Positions 17,650 to 25,000 of a stretch of DNA of 64,000 bases are shown here, one piece after another. Position 1 is the stretch's first letter; each line of letters opens with the position of its first letter. The translations under genes and the position numbers were made by a program. Source of the DNA: G965240365 sp965240365 (GTDB lineage: Bacteria > Pseudomonadota > Gammaproteobacteria > Eutrophobiales > Eutrophobiaceae); contig OZ251218.1 of NCBI GenBank assembly GCA_965240365.1, positions 620,001 to 684,000 of the forward strand, given 5' to 3'. Below the pieces are notes generated by a model. The model was not told the origin of the DNA. It worked only from the letters and a program-made list of their open reading frames with translations, and ran no database searches.

Positions 17650-17935
17650 CTAGTTGTATAGTCCCGCAGTGTTCTGAAGTGGACTAATAGTAAACCGTTC
17701 AGGTTCTTTATGCCACCCTTCAATGACTTTCTCATAGGGTGTCAGGCCTTTTAAGGTTTTTAGGCGTTTAGCGAAGTTGTACGCCTTCAGGAAAGTCTGC
17801 AGGCCTGCCTGCAGCAGGCAGGTGCATTTTGAGTTGCTCATGTGCGCTGTAGTGGTATCGCTTGACGGTGGCCTCTTTGATGGTTCGGTTCATGCGTTCC
17901 ACCTGGCCGTTGGTCCAGGGGTGATTGATTTTAGG
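17650..17935 (-). pseudogene. IS481-family transposase, C-terminal fragment with an inserted palindrome
   Basis: The reverse strand from 17935 reads INHPWTNGQVERMNRTIKEA then VKRYHYSAHEQLKMH, and after a frame change NFAKRLKTLKGLTPYEKVIE to GLYN and a stop: the C-terminal third of an IS481-type transposase. The frame is broken by a roughly 20-bp palindrome (17803-17822, CCTGCCTGC/GCAGGCAGG type) inserted just before the TTFLKAYNF-like codons. A second relic at 61285-61650 carries a palindrome at the same codon. The upstream part of the gene is missing where the IS5-family element begins. Confidence 0.8.
17803..17822. repeat. 20-bp palindrome of the CCTGCCTGC/GCAGGCAGG family
   Basis: GCCTGCCTGCAGCAGGCAGG, a palindrome also found with small central changes near 20585, 21052, 21426, 24925, 49632, 53998 and 61531. 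Here it interrupts a transposase frame, showing that the motif behaves as an insertable unit. Confidence 0.75.
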
Positions 17936-18772
17936 GCGTAGACCTATAAACGGGTAACAGGTAAAATGACTGTAAGATAAAAAACTCAGGAGGTCCCAAT
18001 GTCTCTAAATTTCTGGCTGACGGAAGAACAGTTCAAAAAAATCCAACCATTGCTACCGAACAAGCCGCGTGGTGTTGCCCGCGTGTGCGACCGGCGGGTC
18101 TTGTCAGGCATCATCTATTGTCTTCAGCGGGGGTACCGGTGGAGCGATGTTCCCGAGGAATACGGCCCGGCCAAGACGCTCTACAATCGCTACAGGCGTT
18201 GGTCTGAGGCAGGTGTGTTCGAACGCATATTCAAGGCTTTAGCAGGTGAGGGCGCAGACTTCAGCACGCTGATGATTGACACAAGCCACATCAAAACCCA
18301 CCGGATTGCCGCCAATGGTGTAAAAAAAACAACAGCCAGGGGCGAGCCATCGGCAAGACCAAAGGCGGCTTGAATTCCAAACTGCATCTGGTGTGCGATG
18401 GTCAGGGCCGCCCTGTCCATCTGCACCTGACGGCAGGCAACCGGGCTGATATCACTCAGGCCCGTCACTGCCTTGAGGGTCATGTGCGTAAGGGCTGCAC
18501 TGTCATTGCCGACCGTGGATACGATGCCAATCACCTGCGTAATTGGCTGCTCAAGGCTGAAGCAAAAGCCTGTATCCCGCCCCGCAAAAACCGCAAGGTG
18601 CAGTTCGAATACGACACCGAGCTCTATAAAACACGCAACATCATCAAGCGCATGTTTAACCGCATCAAGGACTGGCGCCAGTTGTCCCTTCGAACTTTCC
18701 GATGTCCCGAGACGTTCCTCGCTGCCGCACAACTCGCTGCTATTGTGATCTGGTTATTATGAGTCTACGCCC
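17934..18772 (+). mobile_element. IS5-family insertion sequence (IS427-type), apparently complete
   Basis: The ends carry the inverted repeat GGGCGTAGAC (17934-17943) and GTCTACGCCC (18763-18772), each flanked by TA, which fits the TA-type target duplication of this group. Between them is a two-frame transposase gene. The element is about 839 bp, the normal size. Flanking genes do not match across it: an IS481 fragment on the left and a TonB receptor cut at its N-terminus on the right. It therefore probably took part in a deletion or rearrangement after insertion. Confidence 0.88.
17999..18762 (+). CDS. IS5-family transposase made by -1 frameshifting (OrfA/OrfB)
   Basis: The transposase is split into OrfA (17999-18373) and OrfB (18370-18762) in the -1 frame. 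OrfA gives MSLNFWLTEEQFKKIQPLLP, the helix-turn-helix part with YRWSDVPEEYGP, and the first DDE Asp in LMIDTSHIK. A run of eight A at 18322-18329 is the slip site; shifting -1 there continues as NNSQGRAIGKTKGGLNSKLH into OrfB. OrfB carries the second Asp (IADRGYDANHLR) and the RNIIKRMFNRIKDWR helix with the final Glu region. Programmed frameshifting at an A-run is the rule in this group, so the element looks functional. AGGAGG lies six bases before the ATG. Confidence 0.88.
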
Positions 18773-18777
18773 TAGGC

Positions 18778-20515
18778 TCTAACTCGGATCCCTGGCTATT
18801 TGAACGTGTTGAAGTGTTGAAGGGCCCAGCCTCGGTTTTATTTGGCCAGACGGAGCCGGGAGGAATTGTCAACCGGGTCAGCAAACGGCCTTATATTGGT
18901 ATGCTGAATCAAATCCGGATCGGCACGGGAAACTTTGACAAGGCCCATCTCGCGTTTGACCTGGGCGCCGAGTTAAGTGACGCCTTACAGTTGCGCGTGG
19001 TCGGTCTGGCCCTGGACGGCGAGGCCCGACAGGTTCACAGCGAGCGCGAACGGCAACTCATCGCGCCCTCATTGCGCTGGACCAACGGCGACAGTGATCT
19101 CACCCTGCTCATGCACTATCAACGCGACAATATGAATGCCGGATTCTTTAATTCCCTTCCGCGCGACGCCGCGTTAGGAAATCTCAATGGCCGCATCCCT
19201 CTGAATTTCCGAGCAGGCGATCCCACCTGGGATCTTTGGAATGTCAAAACATGGTCTGTCGGCTATCTGTTTAATCATGACTTTAACGATGCCTTAAGCT
19301 TCCGGCAAAATCTGCGCTATATCAAACAAAATATGAATGCTCGCCGGGCCTACATTAACAGACCCGCGTTCACTAAAGATCAGCGCATCACCACCGAGCG
19401 ATATAACCTGAAAGACAGCATTAACCCATACGCCTGGACAATTGACAATCAACTGCAATGGAAGCTCACGACCGGGACAATCAATCACACCTTACTAGCC
19501 GGTATTGATTATTTTAAAGGTTCTGCTAACGATGATTATACCAGTTATGCTTCAGCCCCCTCCTCTGGATTTATTTGCGCCTGTTTATAATCAAATATTC
19601 CCCCCACCCACCATAGCCACTTGGGACGCCAAAGAAAATATGCAAAGAACAGGCATTTATATGCAGGATCAAATCAAGGTTGGAGGTTTGTCTCTGCTTA
19701 TTGGCGGGCGTTATGACAAAGCCAAGTCATCACTTGAGAATAAGGTGCGTCCTGATAGCAGCAACAGGAACTCAGATCAGGCATTCACGGGTCGCGCCGG
19801 CGCCATCTATAACTTTGCCAACGGCTTTGCCCCCTATGTCAGCTATGCAGAATCTTTTGATCCCGTCAGAGGCAATGCCTTTGATGGCTCACCGTTTGAA
19901 CCCACGGAAGGCAAGCAATATGAAGCCGGTATCAAGTATCAGCCGACCGGCGCCGAGCATCTGATAACCATGGCCGCCTTTGATCTGACGCAGGAAAACG
20001 TGCTCACCGGCGATCCGGTGAATCCGAGATTCAGTATTCAGATCGGAGAGGTGCAAGTACGTGGCATTGAACTGGAAGGGAAATTCAGCTTGAACGATAA
20101 TCTGTATGTGACCGGTGCCTACACCTATCTTGACGATGAGGTCACCAAAAGCAATAACGGTGACGAGGGGAAACGCCGTGCACAAATCCCGAGGCACAAT
20201 GCGTCTTTGTGGGCCAACTACTCACTCAACCGTGGCACGCTGGCAGGCATGGGCTTGGGAGTAGGCGTGCGCTATTTCGGTAAAACTGAAGGCGACACGC
20301 TGGACAATTTTCCCGTGCCCGGCTATACACTGGTCGATCTTGCAGCCCATTACGATCTGGGGCAAAGCCCATTCAGGCTTGAAGGCTGGCGCGCTTCTCT
20401 CAATGTCAACAACTTGCTTGACAAATACTATATTGCTTCGTGTAATGGTTTTCTGTGTTTCCTGGGACTGGAACGGTCTGTTCGATTCTCGATTGGCTAC
20501 GAATGGGACTGGTAA
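18778..20515 (+). pseudogene. TonB-dependent siderophore receptor, N-terminus deleted and frameshifted
   Basis: The frame enters directly after the IS5-family element at 18778 with SNSDPWLFERVEVLKGPASV, the middle of a FhuE/FecA-type plug domain, so the signal peptide, TonB box and first part of the plug are gone. The barrel continues to about 19555, where the frame shifts inside a run of five C. The true continuation is the second frame, LDLFAPVYNQIF, to the C-terminal VRFSIGYEWDW at 20515. Removing one base from the C-run restores a single barrel. It is non-functional because it lacks export and TonB signals, whether or not the frameshift is real. Confidence 0.88.
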
Positions 20516-20540
20516 ACAAGCGCCAGACGGCCATGCAAGG

Positions 20541-20563
20541 ACACTCTGATTAAATCAGAGTGT
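20541..20563. terminator. Hairpin after the receptor pseudogene
   Basis: ACACTCTGATT (20541-20551) pairs with AATCAGAGTGT (20553-20563). It resembles the hairpin after bamA (49220-49246), with C/G in place of A/T at one paired position. No T-run follows, so its role as a terminator is uncertain; it may be a MITE or IS end. Confidence 0.4.
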
Positions 20564-20572
20564 ACTGCCTGC

Positions 20573-20892
20573 TGTATGCGGCGACCTGCCTTTGGCAGGC
20601 AGGCAAAAGCCGGAATCCAACCCCCGTCGTCATTCCGGCGAAGGCCGGAATCCAGTGGTTTATGTAATACATTCCCGCGTCTGAGCGGGAATGACAACCA
20701 GGTACGTTATTCCAACCAGCACGATAAAGCAGACAGAGCCGGAATTCATTTCACACTCAGTAAAGGCGGGCCGGGATGTTGGATGGATTTCAATGCTTGC
20801 TCTTGCTGGGATGACTTATTTATTGTCATTCTCGCTTTGCGAGAATGTATAGTTAAAACCACTGGATTCCGGCCTTCGCCGGAATGACGGCG
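20573..20892. repeat. Palindrome block A of a direct duplication
   Basis: A roughly 318-bp block made of several short palindromes: a CCTGCC/GGCAGG unit, CATTCCGGCGAAGGCCGGAA, TTCCCGCGTCTGAGCGGGAA, CATTCTCGCTTTGCGAGAATG and a second CCGG unit. It is repeated with few changes at 21040-21356, 467 bases further on. Such arrays resemble REP/BIME clusters. There is no coding capacity. Confidence 0.8.
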
Positions 20893-21039
20893 GGGCCGAA
20901 AATGACAAATGGGGTTTGCCATAACGTGTCCGTACTCCTATTTCGCTTGCTTGTAGCAGGCAGACCGGAACGATAACACAGGCAGAGAGACGGCAAGCGT
21001 CAGTCTGCTCAATACCCGCCATTTATGGACAGGATGTCC

Positions 21040-21356
21040 TGTATTCGGCGACCTGCCTGCGGCAGGCAGACAAAAACCGGAATCCAACCCCGTCGTCATT
21101 CCGGCGAAGGCCGGAATCCAGTGGTTTATGTAATACATTCCCGCGTCTGAGCGGGAATGACAGCCAAATACGTTATTCCAACCAGCACGATAAAGCAGAC
21201 AGGGCCGGAATTCATTTCACATCCAGGAAAGGCGGTCGGGATGTTGGATGGATTTGAATACTTGCTCTTGCAGGGATGACTTATTTCTTGTCATTCTCGC
21301 TTTGCGAGAATGTATAGTTAAAACCACTGGATTCCGGCCTTCGCCGGAATGACGGG
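21040..21356. repeat. Palindrome block B of a direct duplication
   Basis: Near-identical copy of the 20573-20892 block with the palindromes in the same order and a few substitutions. Single CCTGCC/GGCAGG palindromes also lie nearby at 21426-21444. The whole 20516-21538 stretch holds no gene; it is repeats plus short unique spacers. Confidence 0.8.
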
Positions 21357-21538
21357 ACTTTTTGTTCACTGCTAACCCTTTTAGCGCCTTCCATCTTTCC
21401 CATTTCTGCCATGTCGTCATTCCGACCTGCCTGCCGCAGGCAGGTCTGCGGATTAAGTGAACTACTGGAACCAGCCCTTTTTATCGGCTATGATGAACCC
21501 TGAATAACCAACAACCTTTCAATTCAGCAGGCAAACCC

Positions 21539-22312
21539 ATGACCACAATGATTTCAGAAGTGTACACCGCCTTCAAACAGGCCGGTGTCTCGGAAGAACA
21601 GGCCAAAAAGGCGGCCGAGGCCCTCTCCGCCGAAAACTTGGCAACCAGAAATATCATTGTCAAAGACAAAAAGGGCCTTGCCGCTGACATCGCCACATCC
21701 AAAAAGCAAGTCTTGAGCGAAATTGCCGAGGCCAGACAGGGATTGAACGAGAAAATTGACGGAGTTGAACAAGAACTAACCGAAAAAATTACCGGGGTCA
21801 GGCAAGAGGTTGACAAAGCCAGGCAGGAACTGAACGACAAAATTGACCGGGTCGAACAAGAACTGACCGAGAAAATTGCCGGGGTCAGGCAAGAGGTTGA
21901 CAAAGTCCGGCGGGAACTGAACGATAAAATTGACCGGATTGAGCAGCAACTAACCGAAAAAATCGACCGGGTTGAACAGCAACTGACTCGTGAAATTGGC
22001 GGTATGAAGCTGGAGATTGCCAATCTCAGACAGGAAATGACCGAAAAAATTGATGGGACCGCACAAGAACTAACCCGTGAAATTGCCGCGATCAAGCTGG
22101 AAATGGCCGGTATAAAGCAGGAACTGACTGAAAAAATTGCTGATGCCAAACAGGAATTGACCGAAAAAATTGATGGCGTCAGGCAGGAAATGACCCGCGA
22201 GTTTGGCAAAATCAATAAGAGAATGGGTGTTATGAACTGGATTCTGGGCCTTGGAGTGGCCGTTGTGATATACCCGGTATTGAAAGATATTATCGCCGCA
22301 ATCTGGGGCTGA
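21539..22312 (+). CDS. Membrane-anchored coiled-coil protein, DUF1640/CCDC90-like, paralogue 1
   Basis: A 257-residue protein. Residues 1-50 are a conserved head (MTTMISEVYTAFKQAGVSEE) resembling the start of DUF1640-type proteins. Residues about 65-225 form one long coiled coil built from 11-residue units such as QELTEKIDGVR and occasional 7-residue units such as QEVDKAR. Residues about 230-257 form one membrane helix (GVMNWILGLGVAVVIYPVLK). Function is unknown; the build suggests a tail-anchored inner-membrane rod. A second copy with 47 fewer coiled-coil residues lies at 22773-23405. Both genes share about 60 bp of upstream sequence and some downstream sequence, so a whole module was duplicated. 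Confidence 0.82.
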   Translation: MTTMISEVYTAFKQAGVSEEQAKKAAEALSAENLATRNIIVKDKKGLAADIATSKKQVLSEIAEARQGLNEKIDGVEQELTEKITGVRQEVDKARQELNDKIDRVEQELTEKIAGVRQEVDKVRRELNDKIDRIEQQLTEKIDRVEQQLTREIGGMKLEIANLRQEMTEKIDGTAQELTREIAAIKLEMAGIKQELTEKIADAKQELTEKIDGVRQEMTREFGKINKRMGVMNWILGLGVAVVIYPVLKDIIAAIWG

Positions 22313-22348
22313 ACCGCCCGGCCTTGCCGACGGGTAACTGATATACGC

Positions 22349-22450
22349 TTAGGGTGGCGCCTGCTTTAGCCAGTTTTTTACACGCAGTTTAGGCACTCGC
22401 CGAAACTCACGCTCGTTAATCAGGTAGATACACCTATTTATGTCGAGCAT
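22349..22450 (-). pseudogene. VapC-type PIN toxin, N-terminal remnant
   Basis: An ATG at 22450, five bases after the vapB stop, opens MLDINRCIYLINERE, the start of a PIN-domain VapC with its first catalytic Asp. It degenerates and stops after 33 codons, where an intact VapC needs about 130. The toxin is therefore inactive. Confidence 0.65.
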
Positions 22451-22455
22451 ATAAA

Positions 22456-22662
22456 TCACCGGATCGTTTTCCGCTCATCCACAGGCAGAGCCTTGCGAGC
22501 CGGCAAACTGCCGCGGGATTTGGCGTTGAAATACCTACCCCAGTCCTTACCGGGCGGACGCAAGGTCAGTTGATCGCCTTCCTTCGTGATGATGACTTCA
22601 TCGGTCTCGAAGCGACACGCGGCGGGCAGCCTTACCGCCTGACATCGCCCTGTCCAAAACAC
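22456..22662 (-). CDS. VapB-type antitoxin (AbrB/MazE fold)
   Basis: A 68-residue protein beginning MFWTGRCQAVRLPAACRFET, the typical beginning of VapB antitoxins of the SpoVT/AbrB fold, where the TGRSQAVRLP strand binds operator DNA. The C-terminal part, which would wrap around VapC, reads GKDWGRYFNAKSRGSLPARK. The start is a GTG; VapB proteins usually have four or five more residues in front. Its toxin partner downstream is truncated, so this is an orphan antitoxin, still able in principle to neutralise related toxins. Confidence 0.65.
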   Translation of the reverse strand: MFWTGRCQAVRLPAACRFETDEVIITKEGDQLTLRPPGKDWGRYFNAKSRGSLPARKALPVDERKTIR

Positions 22663-22772
22663 TTTTACTACGCCTTGGATTACCTATTGCCTTAATCGTT
22701 GGAATCACACTTCCTTATCGGCTATGATGAACCCTGAATAACCAACAACCTTTCAATTCAGCGGGCAAACTC

Positions 22773-23405
22773 ATGACCACAATGATTTCAGAAGTGTACA
22801 CCGCCTTCAAACAGGCCGGTGTCTCGGAAGAACAGGCCAAAAAGGCGGCCGAGGCCCTCTCCGCCGAAAACCTGGCGACCAGAAATATCATTGTCAAAGA
22901 CAAAAAGGGCCTTGCCGCCGACATCGCCACATCCAAAAAGCAAGTCCTGAGCGAAATTGCCAGGGCCAGACAGGAACTGAACGATAAAATTGACGGAGTC
23001 AGGCAGGAACTAAACGATAAAATCGACCGGGTCGAACAAGAACTGTCCGATAAAATTGATGGGGTCAGGCAGGAACTGACCGAGAAAATTGATGGGGCCG
23101 CACAAGAACTAGCCCGTGAAATTGCCGCGGTCAAGCTGGAAATGGCCGGTATAAAGCAGGAATTGACTGAAAAAATTGACGCGGTCAAGCTGGAAATGGC
23201 TAGTATAAAGCAGGAATTGACCGAAAAAATTGCTGATGCCAAGCAGGAATTGACCGAAAAAATTGATGGCGTCAGACAGGAAATGACCCGCGAGTTTGGT
23301 AAAATCAATAAGAGAATGGGTGTTATGAACTGGATTCTGGGCCTTGGAGTGGCCGTTGTGATATACCCGGTATTGAAAGATATTATCGCCGCAATCTGGG
23401 GCTGA
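22773..23405 (+). CDS. Membrane-anchored coiled-coil protein, DUF1640/CCDC90-like, paralogue 2
   Basis: A 210-residue paralogue of the protein at 21539. The head (first 60 residues) and the C-terminal tail with its membrane helix are identical or nearly so. The coiled coil differs in unit number: after the first shared repeat I count eight 11-residue and two 7-residue units here, against eleven and four in paralogue 1. That accounts exactly for the 47-residue length difference. Rod length has therefore changed by whole units without breaking the frame. Function unknown. Confidence 0.82.
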   Translation: MTTMISEVYTAFKQAGVSEEQAKKAAEALSAENLATRNIIVKDKKGLAADIATSKKQVLSEIARARQELNDKIDGVRQELNDKIDRVEQELSDKIDGVRQELTEKIDGAAQELAREIAAVKLEMAGIKQELTEKIDAVKLEMASIKQELTEKIADAKQELTEKIDGVRQEMTREFGKINKRMGVMNWILGLGVAVVIYPVLKDIIAAIWG

Positions 23406-23464
23406 ACCGCCCGGCCTTGCGGACGGGCAACTGATATACGCTTAGGTGGCGTCTGCATTAGCCA

Positions 23465-23535
23465 GTCCTTACCACGCGGCCGGCAGCCGCACCGCCTGAC
23501 ACCGCCCTGTCCAAAACACTTTTGCTACGCCTTCA
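23465..23535 (-). pseudogene. Remnant of a second vapB copy
   Basis: Reverse-strand translation gives VAKVFWTGRCQAVRLPAAW and a stop. It matches the start of the vapB at 22456-22662, and then jumps to sequence equivalent to the end of the vapC remnant. So the duplicated module originally contained coiled-coil gene plus vapBC, and this copy lost most of vapBC by deletion. Confidence 0.65.
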
Positions 23536-23679
23536 AAATCCTGCCTGTTAGTGCTCATGGTCTGCCTTCAGCATTCGCTCGACCGGGCATTTCATTTTCT
23601 GATCCACTGCCTTTATCGGCTTGCATACGTTGCCACCAGTGATTGACATATCATAAGGCGTTGATTAGCATTGTGCATC

Positions 23680-23916
23680 ATGCGCACAACAATCAATATT
23701 GATGATCCAATTCTCAAAGATTTGAAGCGGCTACAGCGGCAGGAAGGCAAGCCTCTTGGGCGTTTGGTATCCGATCTGCTTGCGGCGGCCCTGGCGAATC
23801 AGCGCGGCGACGAGTCCTCCGGCTCCGACTTCCACTGGACAAGCCGTCCAATGAATGCGCGCGTGGCTTTGCGCGATAAGCATGCTGTCCTTGATGCTAT
23901 GGACGACGCCCTGTGA
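23680..23916 (+). CDS. Ribbon-helix-helix antitoxin (VapB/CopG-type)
   Basis: A 78-residue protein from the ATG at 23680: MRTTINIDDPILKDLKRLQR is a clear ribbon-helix-helix DNA-binding start, continuing GKPLGRLVSDLLAAALANQR. The C-terminal 30 residues would bind a toxin. The downstream vapC starts at a GTG overlapping the stop (23913), the usual coupling, but that toxin is truncated after about 14 codons by transposase sequence. This antitoxin is unrelated in fold to the one at 22456. Confidence 0.75.
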   Translation: MRTTINIDDPILKDLKRLQRQEGKPLGRLVSDLLAAALANQRGDESSGSDFHWTSRPMNARVALRDKHAVLDAMDDAL

Positions 23917-23953
23917 GTTTCGGTATTGATGTCAACATCTTGCTCTATGCCTC
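23913..23953 (+). pseudogene. Second VapC remnant
   Basis: GTG at 23913 opens VSFGIDVNILLYAS, the first strand of a PIN-domain VapC with the catalytic Asp. From about 23945 the sequence belongs to an oppositely oriented transposase fragment, so the toxin was cut after about 14 residues. Confidence 0.6.
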
Positions 23954-24088
23954 CTCGTCCACTATCTCACTGATAAAATACGCAACGTGATCTTCCGGTA
24001 ACCACTCGCGCAGGCTCAGCGGTAGTAGCAGGTCTGGGCGTAAAGGCGAAATGTCGTCGGCATCGGTGGGCACTCTCAAAATAATCAC
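23945..24088 (-). pseudogene. Transposase N-terminal fragment (IS1182/IS5-superfamily type)
   Basis: From GTG 24088 the reverse strand reads VPTDADDISPLRPDLLLPLS and then LREWLPEDHVAYFISEIVDE before TAG at 23945. PPSLREWLPEDHLAYFI-like sequence is the usual N-terminal start of IS1182-type transposases. The rest of the element is absent. It forms the breakpoint that truncated vapC. Confidence 0.65.
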
Positions 24089-24131
24089 GCTATTATCTTA
24101 AAAAATGACTTCTACGGCACAAACTCTTTAT

Positions 24132-24881
24132 TCAGAGCTTTTTAAGGAATAACACCGAACTGACATCATTCACCCGGTTTGCCTTGGCTGCATGCCGCTT
24201 GATTTCTTCCTCATCAAAACTCTGATGTTCAACCTTGTACATGCCCACATACTTCCACTGATTCACTTTCTGCTTGATGAATGTGGGCGCCGCGTTACCC
24301 TGCGATGTAAATTGCCTTGCCGCTTGTTTAATGATTGGCCCCATGCCGGGAAGAACGATGTCGGGCGCATCCGGGTTTGTATCCGGACTGCGTTTGAAAC
24401 ATGCCGCTACAACCCTGCCGTTTACCGTTGGAAGATATGATTGTTTGCTGCCGCCAAGTGCGGCATATATTTCATCGCGCGTGTACAACTTGCCAGGTTC
24501 AAATTTGGCCGTCTGTTTTTTAAGGAATAACAGCGAACTAACATCATTCACCCGGTTTGCCCTGGCGGCGTGTCGGTTGATTTCGTCCTTGTCAAAACTC
24601 TGACGTTCAACCTTGTACATGCCCATATACTTCCACTGATTCACTTTCTGCTTGATGAATACGGGCACGGCGTTACCCTGCGATGTAAATTGCCTTGCCG
24701 CTTGTTTAATGAATGGCCCATTACCGGGAAGAATGATGTCTGGCGCATCCGGGTTTCCGTCCAATCTGAAACATCCTGCCACAATCCTGCCATCTACGGC
24801 CGGAAGATACCATTGCTTGCCATCACCGCCAACTTCAGCATGTATATCATGCCAGGTATATGATTTGCCGATTTCAAACAT
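24132..24881 (-). CDS. Protein of two near-identical tandem 120-residue domains, unknown function
   Basis: The 249 residues are an internal duplication. Domain 1 (about 1-122) starts FEIGKSYTWHDIHAEVGGDG; domain 2 (about 126-249) starts FEPGKLYTRDEIYAALGGSK. Both then share YLP..(D/N)GR.VA.CF, NPDAPDI.LPG.GP.IKQAA, RQFTSQGNA.P.FIKQKVNQ, WKY.GMYKVE.QSFD and NRVNDVSS.LFLKK. At the DNA level the two halves are also very similar, so the duplication is recent. The opening F-x-G-x-Y-x-x-x-(D/E)I resembles N-terminal modules attached to some HNH or McrA-like nucleases, but there is no nuclease here. I do not recognise the family. It is monocistronic and follows the toxin-antitoxin graveyard. Confidence 0.75.
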   Translation of the reverse strand: MFEIGKSYTWHDIHAEVGGDGKQWYLPAVDGRIVAGCFRLDGNPDAPDIILPGNGPFIKQAARQFTSQGNAVPVFIKQKVNQWKYMGMYKVERQSFDKDEINRHAARANRVNDVSSLLFLKKQTAKFEPGKLYTRDEIYAALGGSKQSYLPTVNGRVVAACFKRSPDTNPDAPDIVLPGMGPIIKQAARQFTSQGNAAPTFIKQKVNQWKYVGMYKVEHQSFDEEEIKRHAAKANRVNDVSSVLFLKKL

Positions 24882-24924
24882 GACTGCCTCTTGTTTATGT
24901 CAATCGTACCTGTCGTCATTCCCG

Positions 24925-24943
24925 CCTGCCTGCGGCAGGCAGG
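24925..24943. repeat. CCTGCCTGC/GCAGGCAGG palindrome
   Basis: CCTGCCTGCGGCAGGCAGG preceded by GTCATTCCCG and followed by TCTGCG, the same context as the copy at 21426-21444. It lies between the two-domain gene and the hydroxyacid dehydrogenase gene. Confidence 0.7.
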
Positions 24944-25000
24944 TCTGCGAAATCTGTGGATTATTTTCTTGATTTATCTCATATGTGTTGAACCCGGACC

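Noticed and set aside
20573..21356. Possible CRISPR array in the palindrome region
   Set aside because: There are only two long copies at 467-bp spacing plus mixed REP-like palindromes, with no regular short spacers and no cas genes.
21481..22215. Open frames of about 245 codons antisense to both coiled-coil genes
   Set aside because: They mirror the repeat units of the sense genes; the sense frames have a conserved head, a coiled coil and a membrane helix.
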